The notes: a model not told the origin generated them from the sequence alone. Numbered from the stretch's first letter, positions 16,880 to 25,942 are shown. The stretch: 39,706 nt of DNA from Methylobacterium hispanicum (GCF_022179285.1 NZ_BPQO01000044.1:1-39706); one strand, 5' to 3'. Made by a program: numbers and translations.

Positions 16880-17881
16880 TTACAGTTCGCGGAGCCAGCT
16901 TCCGAGCATCGAGCCCGTCTCGGAGCGGACCGGCAGGCCGCCCCGGTCGATGGCGGCCTCGCGCGGCAGGAACCCGAACCGCCGCTTGAAGGCGCGGCTG
17001 AAAGTCTTCTCGTCCGTGAAGCCCACCGTGTAAGCGATGCTCGACACACGCGGGCGCGGTCCGTCGCCGGACCGCGTCAGCAGCGCCATGGCGCGGGCGA
17101 GGCGGCGGTTGCGGATGTAGTTCTGCACCCCGTCATCGGCCGCAAACTGGCGGTAGAGCGTGGCGCGCGAGAGGCTGAAGCGCGCGCAGAGCATTTCCGG
17201 ACCGAGTCCCGGGGTGCTGAGATGGTTCTGGATGAAGGCGCGGATCTCGAGGCTCGCCCGGCGCTCGGCAACCGAGGCGTCAGTGACGGGGCTCGGCAGG
17301 GCGGCGGCGCACAGTTTGGCTGCTGCCTCCGCGATGCTGGCCCTGTACGGCGCAGCGAGGCTCTCCCCGTGGGCCACCACATCGCGCAGGTAAGAGGTGA
17401 AGATCTGCGTGCCCGCGTCGCGTGCGGCGCTGAACACGCAGCCGTGCAGGGCGTCGAGCGACTCGCTCCGGTCGCCCAGCGCCGCGCGGGGCAGCAGGAT
17501 GTTTGTCGCGGTCACGGGTGAGGCCGTGAGGCTGACCGGTTGCGCAAGATCGTAGACCACGAAATCCGAGGGCCGGACCTCCGCCTCCCCTCGCTCCGTG
17601 CGCACCACGCTCGTCCCGCTCCGGTAAAACTGGATCAGCAGGTGGTCGAGGCCCTGCGCCGCCGTCGTGCGGGCGGTGCGCTCCAGGGTCTGGGCTGGGG
17701 CGGAGACCTCGCCGATTAGGACGGTACCGAGGTTGTAGCTCCTCATCGCCACCGAGGGGCCGACATGGGTTTCGGAGACCGGCCGCGCCTCGAAGATCGG
17801 TGACAGGTGCTCTGCCCATGACTTCCACGCCTCTACCGGGTCGTTGCCGGGAACGAATTGGGTGAAAGGCATATCCGACAT
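16880..17881 (-). CDS. AraC-family transcriptional regulator
   Basis: This is a 333-residue regulator. The N-terminal part (about 25-200) is an AraC-binding-like domain of the type found in regulators such as FeaR/NahR-associated AraC proteins (TNILLPRAAL, LLIQFYRSGT). The C-terminal double helix-turn-helix (about 227-305) is intact: LCARFSLSRATLYRQFA for the first helix pair and VSSIAYTVGFTDEKTFSRAFKRRFG for the second. The protein ends GSMLGSWLREL. The start ATG 17881 has no strong ribosome site. Upstream lies the promoter region before the flagellin gene, transcribed in the opposite direction. Effector and target genes are unknown. A decayed relative with the same end occurs at 25274-25393. 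Confidence 0.85.
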   Translation of the reverse strand: MSDMPFTQFVPGNDPVEAWKSWAEHLSPIFEARPVSETHVGPSVAMRSYNLGTVLIGEVSAPAQTLERTARTTAAQGLDHLLIQFYRSGTSVVRTERGEAEVRPSDFVVYDLAQPVSLTASPVTATNILLPRAALGDRSESLDALHGCVFSAARDAGTQIFTSYLRDVVAHGESLAAPYRASIAEAAAKLCAAALPSPVTDASVAERRASLEIRAFIQNHLSTPGLGPEMLCARFSLSRATLYRQFAADDGVQNYIRNRRLARAMALLTRSGDGPRPRVSSIAYTVGFTDEKTFSRAFKRRFGFLPREAAIDRGGLPVRSETGSMLGSWLREL

Positions 17882-18260
17882 CGTCTAGTTCTACACTGTT
17901 GAAGGTCAAGCCAGGCGCGGTTGCTGCATCTTTTGGTAGTATCTGTCTCGGTCTGTCTACAGCCGTGATTGAAGAGCCCTAAAGCGACGCTGGCCTTGTG
18001 TAGAAATTCTTATCCTTACCTTTTCCGCCTCGCAATCTAGGTAAAATGTCAAAATTTGCGACGATCTCGCTCGCGTTCGAGACAGAAGCGCACCTGTCGA
18101 CGTGCCGTGGAGTGAGCCGCAGGTGTCGCGCGAGACAGAGAGGACCTAAAATGAGACTTAGTTGCACATAGTATTTGTTTGAGATTTTAGGATTGTAAAT
18201 TGATACGGTTTGAGACTTATACGGCTATAGCGGCGTTCTGTTCTTAGGGTCTGGGTTAAT
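17882..18260. other. Divergent intergenic region between the AraC and flagellin genes
   Basis: This is about 380 bases without a gene, AT-rich towards the flagellin. It must hold both promoters. A TTGCAC at about 18164 and several AT-rich hexamers are present, but no promoter could be fixed, and I see no clear sigma-28-type element. The transcript probably has a long leader that includes the hairpin at 18261-18307. Confidence 0.4.
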
Positions 18261-18307
18261 GCGTTGGGCGCCTGATGGTCTCGTCGCCGATGCCTTCGGC
18301 CCAACGC
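18261..18307 (+). promoter_or_regulatory. Stem-loop in the flagellin mRNA leader
   Basis: GCGTTGGGC (18261-18269) and GCCCAACGC (18299-18307) are perfect 9-base complements, and GCCGA/TCGGC (18286-18290/18296-18300) can form a small inner stem. The hairpin ends 16 bases before the ATG, next to the weak ribosome site GGAT. In Caulobacter and relatives FlbT binds the flagellin mRNA leader to control translation, so this is a candidate target. FlbT binding here is inference. Confidence 0.5.
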
Positions 18308-18323
18308 CCGACTGGATCTCAGA

Positions 18324-21300
18324 ATGTCATCCATCACGCTCTCGGCCGCGACGCGGCAGAACCTGCTCTCGCTGCAGGACACCGCGAACCTGCTCTCGAC
18401 CACCCAGGGACGCCTCTCGACCGGCAAGAAGGTAACCTCGGCGCTCGACAACCCGACGAACTTCTTCACCTCGCAGAGCCTGACCGCGCGCTCGTCCGAC
18501 CTCTCGGCGCTGATGGACGGCATCTCGAACGGCATCCAGACGATCCAGGCGGCGAGCCAGGGCATCAGCTCGATCCAGAAGCTGATCGACACCGCCAAGT
18601 CGACGGCCCAGCAGGCGATCGCCGACAAGACCGGCGGCGGCGGCGGCGTGAAGGGCGGCGCCAGCGCCCAGGCGGCCAAGGCCGCGGGCACCGCGACGCT
18701 CAACAATCTCGGCACCAAGGGCGCCGACGGCAGCACGACCTTCGACCTGTCGAGCCCGACCAAGGACGCCTCGCTCGACATCTCGCTCGACGGCGGCACG
18801 ACCAAGACCACGATCCGGCTCGACTCGACCGCGCTCGCCAATACCGGCCTGACGGATCTCTCGAAGCTCTCGGCCGACGACCTCCTCAAGGCGATCGACT
18901 CGCAGATCGCCGGCAGCGGCCTCGCGGGCAAGGTCAAGGCCAGCATCGGCGACGACGGCCGCCTCGGCTTCGCCACCACGGCGACCGGCTCCTCCGCCAA
19001 GGTCTCGGTGGCGGCGTCGGGCAACGCGACCGTCGATATCGGCTTCGGCGTGGCCAAGACGCCCCCGAAGGCCGCCACCGTCACCGCCAACGCCGCGCTC
19101 GGGCCCACGGCCGATTTCACCAACGGCGGCAGCGCGAGCTTCACGGTCTTCGACGGCAGCAAGACCGTGACGGTCAAGCTCGACAAGGACACGGTGCTCA
19201 ACGACAGCGGCAGCCGCAAGCTGGTCGACGCCGCGACCGGTCAGGCCCAGAAGGCCGACATCGTCGACGCGATCAACTACCAGCTCGGCAAGGCCGGCTC
19301 GACCGCCACGGTGCGCCTGGGCACCCAGGCGCTCGACGGCGCGGCCAACGTCGACAAGCTCGTCTTCGTCTCCGGCGATACCGGACCGGACGCGCAGCTC
19401 TCGGTCACGGGCGGCACCGACACGACCACCGGTGGAGCCAACGGCACCGGCATCGGCTTCAACACCTTCACGCCGGGCACGAACAGTGCGACGGCGGCAG
19501 CCGACCTGCCGAGTTCGAACTCAACGAACGGCACGGTCGCGAGCTTCTCGGCCGGGGTCGGCGGCACGCAGGGCGCGGTCGCCTTCGGCAAGGCCTTGGG
19601 CCTCGCATCGGCCACGACCGCGGTCGTGGACGGGCTGACCACGTCCTTCACGGTCAACAGCAAGAGCTTCTCGATCGACTCCACGTCGCTGAAGGACGCC
19701 ACGAACCCGCTCGGCAACAGCCCGACCAACCAGCAGATCCTCGACGCGATCAACAGGAAGCTGGACGGCGCCGGGCTCACCACAGTGAGGGCCAGTCTCG
19801 ACAGCGGCAACAAGCTCACCTTCACGGATTCGAACCGGGCCAACAGCGCTCCCACCGTCTCGGTCGCGAACGACCAGCTCGGCCTCGCTTCGACACCCTC
19901 GACGGTGACGTTCGCGAACGCGCTCACCACCAACACCGACGTCCGGACCAACAGCGCGAGCTTCACTGTCGCGGGCGCAGCCATCACGATCGACGCCAAC
20001 GCGCCGACCGGCAGCGGCACGTCCACGAAGCTGGGCGACGACCCGATGAACGTGCCGCCCGCGAAGGTCGTGGCCTCGATCAACGAGCAACTGCGCTTGG
20101 CGGCAGCCGGCGGCAACGCGGCGGCCGCCACGGTCAAAGCCTATCTCGACGGCAGCAACAAGCTCACCTTCGTCGACGGCGAGACGGCGAACGCGAACGC
20201 GCTGACCTTCACGAAGGGCGCGAACACCACCAACAACACAGGCCTGAGCACCACGACGGACGGAACGGCCGGAGCCGCAGGCAACTCCATCCAGTCGACA
20301 TCGGGCAACGCGGCGGCGACCCAGACCACGACCACAGCCGCCGCGGCGTCCAAGACGGCGGCGAGTGCCCTGCCGGACTTGAGCACGCTGAGCTTCGGGA
20401 CCGGCCAGCACACGACGTTCGAGGTGAAGATCGGCTCGGGGGCGACGAAGTCCGTCACGATCGACGGCAGCAGCACCGACAGGAGCGGCACCGCCCTCAG
20501 CCAGGGCCCGCTCACCGGAAGCCGCCTGGTGGAAGCGATCAACCTGAAGCTGGCCTCCACGGCCAACGGCGCAGCCTCCACGGTCACCGCCTCGATCAAC
20601 AACGCGAACCAGCTCGTCTTCAGCGACGGTGCCGGTGGCGGGACCGCCCCGGACGTCACCGTGGCCGGCAACAATCTCACGGACCAGCTCGGGCTGTTCG
20701 GCACGCCGGCCAAGACGGTGCTGAGCGTGAATCTCGCCACCGCCTTCCCCGGCGGCCTCGACCTCGGCAGCGGCAAGGCCGCGAGCTTCACGGTCGGCGG
20801 CACCACGGTGCAGATCAACAAGGACAGCACGGACGGGAACGGCGGGTCCGGCAAGCTCGGCGCGACCGCGAGCCTCGCCTCGGTCGTGAAGTCGATCAAC
20901 GGCCAGCTCGCCGGCACGAGCTACGCGGCCTACGTCGATGCGGGCTCCGGCAAGCTGACCCTCGTCGGCTCGAACAGTGGAACGACGGCCCCGGGCCTCT
21001 CGAACCTCAGCGACACGCTCGGCCTCGGCCTCGGCACCGCGGCGGCGGCGACCGCCGGCACCGCGGCGACCACGGACAACACCGGACGGATCGACCTGTC
21101 GGCCGGGAAGTCCGCGAGCTTCACCGTCAGCGCCGGGGGCGCGACGTCCAACACCATCACGGTCAACGCCGCGAGCATCGCGAGCGCCGGGGGCCCGGCG
21201 ATTGGCAGCAGCGGCAGCGCCACGAAGGCGGATGTCCTCGCGGCCATCCAGTACCAACTCGACAACAACAGGAACACCAGCACCAACCTCGCCGCGCCGA

Positions 21301-22418
21301 TCAAGGCGCAGGTGTCGTTCGACCAGAACGGTGCTCTGAAGGTCACGTCCAACGCGGTCGGCGCCTCCGCCTCCGTGTCGCTCAACGCGCTCAGCGACGA
21401 CATGGGGCTCGGCCTCGGCCGGAACACCGCCGCCAACGGCACCTTCGCGGCTGGCAGCGGCACGCCGGCCGATGCCGTGACCTCGTCGGGCAGCGACGCC
21501 ACGGACGGCTCGTCCACCGCGACGATCATCGGGGGCACGCTGAACACGGCCTCCGCCCTCGGCAGCCTGAACGCCGGCGCCAACGCCTCGTTCGACCTGA
21601 AGCTCGGCTCCAACCCGGCCAAGACGATCAACGTCTCGACCATCGCCGGGCAGACGCTGACCGCAGCGCAACTCGTCACCACGATCAACCAGCAGATCGC
21701 GGCCGATACGGGTCTCGCCGGCAAGGTCCAGGCCAGCATCAACAACGGCAAGCTGCAGATCTCGACCACGACGGCCGGCTCCGACCAGAAGCTGACGCTC
21801 CAGGCGAAGGGCACCGACACTATCGGCTTCGGCACCGCGACCTCCTCGGCGATGACCTCCACCGGCACGGATGTCGGCGGCAGCAAGGGGGCAAGCTCCG
21901 TGCGGCAGACGCTGGCGTCGCAATTCAACGACCTGCTCGGCCAGATCAGCCAACAGGCCCGGGATTCGAGCTACAACGGCATCAACCTGCTGTTCCGCAC
22001 CGGCAACAACAGCAACGACAACACGCTGCACATCGCGCTCAACGAGAAGAACACCTCAGCGGTCGATGTGAAGGGCGTGCGTTTCGACGCGGACGGGCTC
22101 GGCCTCAACACCGTGACCGGCGGCTTCCAGACGGACGACGAGATCACCTCCATGATCGAGAAACTCAACACGGCGACCAACACCCTGCGCACGCAATCCT
22201 CCACCTTCGGCGCCAACCTCTCGGTGGTGCAGAACCGGCAGGAGTTCTCGAAGGCGCTGATCAACATCCTCGACACCGGCGCGGCGAACCTTACGAACGC
22301 CGACATGAACGAGGAGGCAGCCAACTCCCAGGCACTTTCGACCCGCAACTCGCTGGCTGTTTCGGCGCTGTCACTCGCCAACCAAGCTCAGCAGGGCATC
22401 CTTCAGCTCTTGCGCTGA
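18324..22418 (+). CDS. Giant flagellin (1364 aa)
   Basis: This is the filament subunit of the flagellum. Residues 1-110 form the N-terminal D0/D1 helices (starting MSSITLSAATRQNLLSLQDT, with ALDNPTNFFTSQSLTARSSD). Residues about 1190-1364 form the C-terminal D1/D0 helices (RDSSYNGINLLF, then LSVVQNRQEFSKALINIL, ending ANQAQQGILQLLR). Normal flagellins have 270-500 residues. Here about 1050 extra residues lie between the conserved ends. They consist of about eight degenerate copies of a module like the hook-IN motif of FlgK/FliD (SFTV..., then a helix such as VVKSINGQL, then GSGKLTLV). The insert is rich in Ala, Thr, Ser, Gly and Asn, with no cysteine and few aromatics, as in surface-exposed domains. 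No flaF, flbT or second flagellin gene is next to it. Confidence 0.9.
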   Translation: MSSITLSAATRQNLLSLQDTANLLSTTQGRLSTGKKVTSALDNPTNFFTSQSLTARSSDLSALMDGISNGIQTIQAASQGISSIQKLIDTAKSTAQQAIADKTGGGGGVKGGASAQAAKAAGTATLNNLGTKGADGSTTFDLSSPTKDASLDISLDGGTTKTTIRLDSTALANTGLTDLSKLSADDLLKAIDSQIAGSGLAGKVKASIGDDGRLGFATTATGSSAKVSVAASGNATVDIGFGVAKTPPKAATVTANAALGPTADFTNGGSASFTVFDGSKTVTVKLDKDTVLNDSGSRKLVDAATGQAQKADIVDAINYQLGKAGSTATVRLGTQALDGAANVDKLVFVSGDTGPDAQLSVTGGTDTTTGGANGTGIGFNTFTPGTNSATAAADLPSSNSTNGTVASFSAGVGGTQGAVAFGKALGLASATTAVVDGLTTSFTVNSKSFSIDSTSLKDATNPLGNSPTNQQILDAINRKLDGAGLTTVRASLDSGNKLTFTDSNRANSAPTVSVANDQLGLASTPSTVTFANALTTNTDVRTNSASFTVAGAAITIDANAPTGSGTSTKLGDDPMNVPPAKVVASINEQLRLAAAGGNAAAATVKAYLDGSNKLTFVDGETANANALTFTKGANTTNNTGLSTTTDGTAGAAGNSIQSTSGNAAATQTTTTAAAASKTAASALPDLSTLSFGTGQHTTFEVKIGSGATKSVTIDGSSTDRSGTALSQGPLTGSRLVEAINLKLASTANGAASTVTASINNANQLVFSDGAGGGTAPDVTVAGNNLTDQLGLFGTPAKTVLSVNLATAFPGGLDLGSGKAASFTVGGTTVQINKDSTDGNGGSGKLGATASLASVVKSINGQLAGTSYAAYVDAGSGKLTLVGSNSGTTAPGLSNLSDTLGLGLGTAAAATAGTAATTDNTGRIDLSAGKSASFTVSAGGATSNTITVNAASIASAGGPAIGSSGSATKADVLAAIQYQLDNNRNTSTNLAAPIKAQVSFDQNGALKVTSNAVGASASVSLNALSDDMGLGLGRNTAANGTFAAGSGTPADAVTSSGSDATDGSSTATIIGGTLNTASALGSLNAGANASFDLKLGSNPAKTINVSTIAGQTLTAAQLVTTINQQIAADTGLAGKVQASINNGKLQISTTTAGSDQKLTLQAKGTDTIGFGTATSSAMTSTGTDVGGSKGASSVRQTLASQFNDLLGQISQQARDSSYNGINLLFRTGNNSNDNTLHIALNEKNTSAVDVKGVRFDADGLGLNTVTGGFQTDDEITSMIEKLNTATNTLRTQSSTFGANLSVVQNRQEFSKALINILDTGAANLTNADMNEEAANSQALSTRNSLAVSALSLANQAQQGILQLLR
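18735..21833 (+). repeat. Eight degenerate hook-IN-like modules inside the flagellin gene
   Basis: Module spans in residues are about 138-230, 268-362, 438-520, 544-630, 695-792, 816-905, 928-1030 and 1086-1170. Each has (i) a strand pair such as ASFTVGGTTVQIN, (ii) a helix such as LASVVKSINGQL or KADVLAAIQYQL, and (iii) strands such as AYVDAGSGKLTLVGSN. Linkers are low-complexity Ala/Thr/Gly. Copies are far diverged in DNA, so this is an old protein-level repeat and not a recent tandem array. Confidence 0.7.
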
Positions 22419-22426
22419 ACCTCTGT

Positions 22427-22463
22427 GGCGATGCCGGCCGTTCAAAGATTGGTCGGTATCGCC
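22427..22463 (+). terminator. Hairpin terminator of the flagellin gene
   Basis: GGCGATGCCGGCC and GGTCGGTATCGCC pair over 13 positions with two G-U pairs and an 11-base loop, starting 9 bases after the stop. No T-run follows, so termination may need Rho, or the hairpin may stabilise a very long mRNA. Confidence 0.6.
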
Positions 22464-22919
22464 GCCGCAGCGGTTGGATGCTAGGTCTAATTGTGTCGGC
22501 TGTGGACGGCTCCTGCCTGATATCGGCGTGGGTGCAGGCTGACGGAGGAGATCGACGAGCGGGCACGGCAGCCACGGCGCTCGAGCGGCAGGCCACTGCC
22601 AACGCCGCGACCGCCGCCCTCGATGAGGTCCGTGAACGGCAGATGGAGGTCGCCAAGCTCGTCCCCGGAGCGATGTGCGGCGGCGAGGGTAGCGACGATT
22701 TGCTCAGCGTTGCGTGTTCCATCCAAGGCTGCGGCAAACTCATAGGCGGAAGGTCAGCACCTAAGAGGCATGCCAAGGGGTGCTCCCGACCCTTTGCGGA
22801 CCGTCGGAAGGTCTGCTCGCTGGCTTTCGATCAGGTTAAGGCCGCTGACCGGGTTGGGTGAAAAGCCGCTGGGCCGCTCTTAGCGCCGCATCGTCGATGC
22901 CGGACCTCGCAGACCAAGC
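22464..22919. other. Gap without a supported gene
   Basis: Open frames occur on both strands (for example minus 22487-22726), but none has a start with a ribosome site or a recognisable motif. They look like frames kept open by high GC. I see nothing else here. Confidence 0.4.
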
Positions 22920-23327
22920 TCAGGACCCGGAATACTCGCCATCGGTGACCTGCTCCATCCATGTCACGGCCTTGCTGTCGTTACGCTCTTGGATCGCGAT
23001 ATGCGTCATCGCCGTGGTCGCCGTGGCCCCGTGCCAATGCCTCTCGTTCGGCTCGAACCAGACGACGTCGCCCGGCGCAATCTCCTCGATAGGGCCGCCC
23101 TCGCGCTGAACCCATCCGCGTCCGAAGGTGACTATCAGCGTCTGGCCAAGTGGATGCGTGTGCCATGCCGTCCGCGCACCCGGCTCGAAGGTTACGCTCG
23201 CCATCGCGACTCGGGCAGGATCGGGCGCACTGTGGAGCGGATCAATCCGCACCGTGCCGGTGAACCACTCGGACGGCCCTGCGCCCGAAGGCTGACTTCC
23301 GCTGCGTTTGATGTCCATGGGATCCAT
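22920..23327 (-). CDS. Single-domain cupin protein
   Basis: This 135-residue protein starts at ATG 23327 behind AACGGAAG; an ATG at 23318 is also possible. The frame stays open upstream, but that part is SDR gene overlap. The cupin motifs are clear: AWHTHPLGQTLIV with His56, His58 and Gln62, then GDVVWFEPNERHWHG with His97, which together bind one metal ion. Length and the start WFTGTVRIDP fit the small cupins annotated as (R)-mandelonitrile-lyase-like or carboxymuconolactone-decarboxylase partners. The true substrate is unknown. It is 25 bases downstream of the SDR gene and clearly in the same operon, so it likely acts in the same oxidation or detoxification step. Confidence 0.82.
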   Translation of the reverse strand: MDPMDIKRSGSQPSGAGPSEWFTGTVRIDPLHSAPDPARVAMASVTFEPGARTAWHTHPLGQTLIVTFGRGWVQREGGPIEEIAPGDVVWFEPNERHWHGATATTAMTHIAIQERNDSKAVTWMEQVTDGEYSGS

Positions 23328-23352
23328 CTTCCGTTGTTTGAAGGAACGCGCG

Positions 23353-24099
23353 TCAGAGCGACCAGCCGCCGTCGACCGAGATCGATGCGCCCGTGACGAA
23401 CGCACCGAGGTCCGAGCACATCCACAGGACAGCCTCGGCAATCTCCTCGGGCTTGCCGAGTCGTCCGACCGGCTCAAGGTCGATTGCTTTCTGGATGTCA
23501 CCGCCAGTGAATCGGTCCATCATCGGCGTCTCAATGTTTCCGGGGAGGATCGCGTTCACCCGGACGTTCGCCTTCGCATAATCGAGGGCGGCCGACTTGG
23601 TGAGGCCAATCAGGGCGTGCTTCGAGGCGGCGTAGCTCGCTCCTCCCGCCACGCCCCTGATGCCAGCGCCAGACGAAGTGTTGACCACCACCCCGCCGCC
23701 CTGGCGCAGCATCTGCGCGATCTCGTGCTTCATGCACACGAACGTGCCGCGCAGGTTGATGTCGAGGATGCGGTCCCATTCGTCGAGAGCGATCTCGTGG
23801 ACGGGGGCGGCCTTGTTCTCGACGCCGGCATTGTTGAAGGCGCAGTCGATGCGGCCGAGCCGCTCGACGGTTTTGAAAACCGCCGCCTCGACGTCCTCCG
23901 GCACCGACACGTCGCACCGGATCGCGAGCACCTCGCCGCCTTCCGCTTCAATCTCCGCGCCAAGCTGATCGAGCGCAGCCTTGGTACGGTCGGTGATTGC
24001 GACCCGTGCGCCTTCCCTCGCGAACGCGACGGCGGCGGCACGGCCAATGCCGCTGGCCGCGCCCGTGATGAAGGCGACTTTTCCGGTGAAACGCCGCAT
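23353..24099 (-). CDS. Short-chain dehydrogenase/reductase (classical SDR)
   Basis: This 248-residue NAD(P)-dependent oxidoreductase has the classical motifs. The cofactor loop is TGAASGIG (12-19), followed by Asp37 in ITDRT, which favours NAD over NADP. NNAG is at 89-92. The catalytic set is Asn114, Ser143 in NTSSGAG, Tyr156 and Lys160 in YAASK. The C-terminus ends VTGASISVDGGWSL, as in cyclohexanol, glucose and 3-oxoacyl reductase types. The substrate cannot be told. It lies between a LysR-type regulator (117 bases upstream) and a cupin gene, all on the same strand, so LysR may control the pair. Confidence 0.88.
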   Translation of the reverse strand: MRRFTGKVAFITGAASGIGRAAAVAFAREGARVAITDRTKAALDQLGAEIEAEGGEVLAIRCDVSVPEDVEAAVFKTVERLGRIDCAFNNAGVENKAAPVHEIALDEWDRILDINLRGTFVCMKHEIAQMLRQGGGVVVNTSSGAGIRGVAGGASYAASKHALIGLTKSAALDYAKANVRVNAILPGNIETPMMDRFTGGDIQKAIDLEPVGRLGKPEEIAEAVLWMCSDLGAFVTGASISVDGGWSL

Positions 24100-24216
24100 G
24101 TCTCGCTCTCTCGGCTGACCTCGTTGAGTCAGACGTAGACATTGCGCGGGGCGTCGATCAGGCGTTCCTCACTCAACGGAACGATGAGCGACGTTCATCG
24201 TCGGACGGCGCGGCCG

Positions 24217-25131
24217 CTACGAGCCGAGTGGCTTCATCTCGCGGATCAGATCGATGAGGAGCCGCAGCCCCGTCGGCAGTTGGCGACGGCTGGGATAGTA
24301 GAGGTGGAAGCCGGGTCCCAGGGGAGCCCAAGCCGCCATCACGACGCGAAGCTCGCCGCGGGCGACCGCAGGTCCGACACACGCCTCCGGGAGATAGGCG
24401 AGGCCGCCTCCGGCCGCCGCGAGCGACAGGGCGAACTGCGTGTTGTCGAGCGTCACCGCGCCGGGGACGTCGACCGCGATGGGCTCGTCCGTCCTCTCGA
24501 ACTCCCACCGGTAAAGGCTCTCGTCGCCGAGGCGGATTCGTAGGCATCGGTGAGCCGCGAGGTCGCTCGGATGATCGGGCGTGCCGTGCAGGTCGAGATA
24601 GGCTGGAGCGCCGACCACGACCCAGCGCAGATCGGCGGACAGGCGCTGGGCTACCATGTCCTGAGGGACGGTCCCGCCATAGCGGATGCCTGCATCGGCG
24701 CCGGCATCCACGACATCGAGCAGATCGTTGGACACCCTGACGTCGATCTCGATCATCGGGTGGCGTTCATGGAAGAGGGGCAGCACCGGGGCGAGCAGCA
24801 ACGTGCTCGCATGTTCGAGCACGTTGAGGCGGATCCGTCCGGTCGCCTTCGTTGGTTCACGGTGCTGGTTGAGCACGTCGAGCGCGGAGCCGATGGCCGC
24901 GAACGGTGCATCCAATGAAGCGAGCAGATCTTCCCCTGCCGCCGTGAGTGTGACGCTGCGGCTGGTGCGGTTGACGAGGCGGACGCCGAGGCGCGTCTCC
25001 ATCGCCTTGAGCGCATGGCTGAGCGCAGAGGCGCTGACGCCAAGCTCCAAACCCGCACGCCGGAAGCTGCGGTGGCGCGCGATGGCGAGGAAGGTCCCGA
25101 GGTCGGCCAATTCGGTCCGATGGATCCGCAT
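24217..25131 (-). CDS. LysR-type transcriptional regulator
   Basis: This is a 304-residue regulator. The N-terminal winged helix (residues 5-65) has FLAIARHRSFRRAGLELGVS followed by SALSHALKAMETRLGVRLVN and TLTAAGEDLL, the standard LysR pattern. The effector domain (about 95-300) contains IRLNVLEHASTLLLAPVLP and DAGIRYGGTVPQDMVAQRL, as in the PA2220/CrgA-like group that often controls SDR or oxidoreductase genes. It is encoded just upstream of the SDR and cupin genes and in the same direction, whereas most LysR genes are divergent from their targets. The 117-base gap to the SDR gene could still hold a regulated promoter. The start ATG 25131 fits the family N-terminus. Confidence 0.87.
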   Translation of the reverse strand: MRIHRTELADLGTFLAIARHRSFRRAGLELGVSASALSHALKAMETRLGVRLVNRTSRSVTLTAAGEDLLASLDAPFAAIGSALDVLNQHREPTKATGRIRLNVLEHASTLLLAPVLPLFHERHPMIEIDVRVSNDLLDVVDAGADAGIRYGGTVPQDMVAQRLSADLRWVVVGAPAYLDLHGTPDHPSDLAAHRCLRIRLGDESLYRWEFERTDEPIAVDVPGAVTLDNTQFALSLAAAGGGLAYLPEACVGPAVARGELRVVMAAWAPLGPGFHLYYPSRRQLPTGLRLLIDLIREMKPLGS

Positions 25132-25273
25132 CGGAGCAGTGAAGTGTCTGCTCGCGGGAAAGCAATCCCCAACGCGTCATGACCGCGGTGGGTCGGATGC
25201 GGAAAGGCCGCTTCCGGTTGGATGACCAGGGTCCGCTCCCCACCCCAAGCAGCTCTTGGCACGGTCAAGCTGG

Positions 25274-25393
25274 CTATAGATCCCGTAGCCAGCCGAGTAG
25301 GCCGCTCTCAGACGCTGCCGCAACCGGCGCCGATCCCGGCTCGACCCGCATCGGCGAGAGGCCGTACCGCCGTTTGAAGGCACGGCTGGCTGG
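25274..25393 (-). pseudogene. C-terminal remnant of an AraC-family regulator
   Basis: The last 39 codons of a minus-strand frame read SRAFKRRYGLSPMRVEPG and end SGLLGWLRDL. The intact AraC protein at 16880-17881 has SRAFKRRFGFLPREAAIDRG and ends GSMLGSWLREL, so this is the tail of a related gene. Upstream text in the frame is not AraC-like, so the rest was lost. The remnant could have come from duplication of that gene or a relative. Confidence 0.55.
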
Positions 25394-25439
25394 CTCGGCT
25401 GATCCCTGTCGTACCCCTCCAAACTGCAGATCCCAGCCC

Positions 25440-25652
25440 ATGCCCGAGAGCCGCCGCTCATCTTCGCACCCTCGCTGGTCCCGGCAGCGGCTGCGTCGCG
25501 CTGCCGACATGCTCCTGCCGGGTGAGCGGCTATCGGATCTCGCTGTCTGGTCCTTGTTGATACTGCTGGCTGCCTTGCTGCTGCTATTCGTGGTGCGTGA
25601 GATCCGCGACGGCGTGCTCACCAGCTGCCCAGGATACGATGGCCAAACCTAG
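25440..25652 (+). CDS. Possible small single-pass membrane protein
   Basis: The frame codes for 70 residues from ATG 25440. A basic N-terminal half (MPESRRSSSHPRWSRQRLRR) is followed by one clear transmembrane helix (LAVWSLLILLAALLLLFVV) and a short tail. The positive-inside rule predicts the N-terminus in the cytoplasm. There is no recognised family and no strong ribosome site. Part of it runs antisense to the sequence beside the AraC remnant. The helix is the only support. Confidence 0.35.
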   Translation: MPESRRSSSHPRWSRQRLRRAADMLLPGERLSDLAVWSLLILLAALLLLFVVREIRDGVLTSCPGYDGQT

Positions 25653-25942
25653 CCAATAGCCGTCCGCTCAGAGGATCAAGTTGCGGGCAAGCGAACGTTC
25701 GCCGCGGCCCAGGCGAAAACCTCAAAATGACCCAAAGCAGGCCCTTGCAAAGTGCGCTTCTGAGCAGTTTGTTTGACGGCTTGAGCGACTGACGGTGGCC
25801 GCAAGCAGCCTGTCTGCTTATGACGTCACTTGCTGCCAAAGCGGGCGAAGCAGAAATCCATCAAGTTGAGCAAAAGCCCTCAGTTCGAGACTATTGTTCA
25901 TGACCTCATTCCGCGCCGATCCGTTCAGCCGACGCGGAACGT
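25653..25942. other. Gap downstream of the encapsulin cargo gene
   Basis: No gene, terminator stem or repeat could be supported. The desulfurase stop is at 25943 on the minus strand, so transcripts of the encapsulin operon run into this stretch. Confidence 0.4.

Noticed and set aside
19521..22031. An 836-codon antisense frame opposite the flagellin
   Set aside because: It is a mirror of the repeat codons, Arg/Gly/Val-rich, with no motif and no ribosome site.
18275..22861. A 1528-codon open frame covering the whole flagellin gene in another frame
   Set aside because: It is Arg/Gln/His-rich low-complexity text without domains, forced open by the GC bias of the flagellin codons. The flagellin frame has the clear D0/D1 ends.
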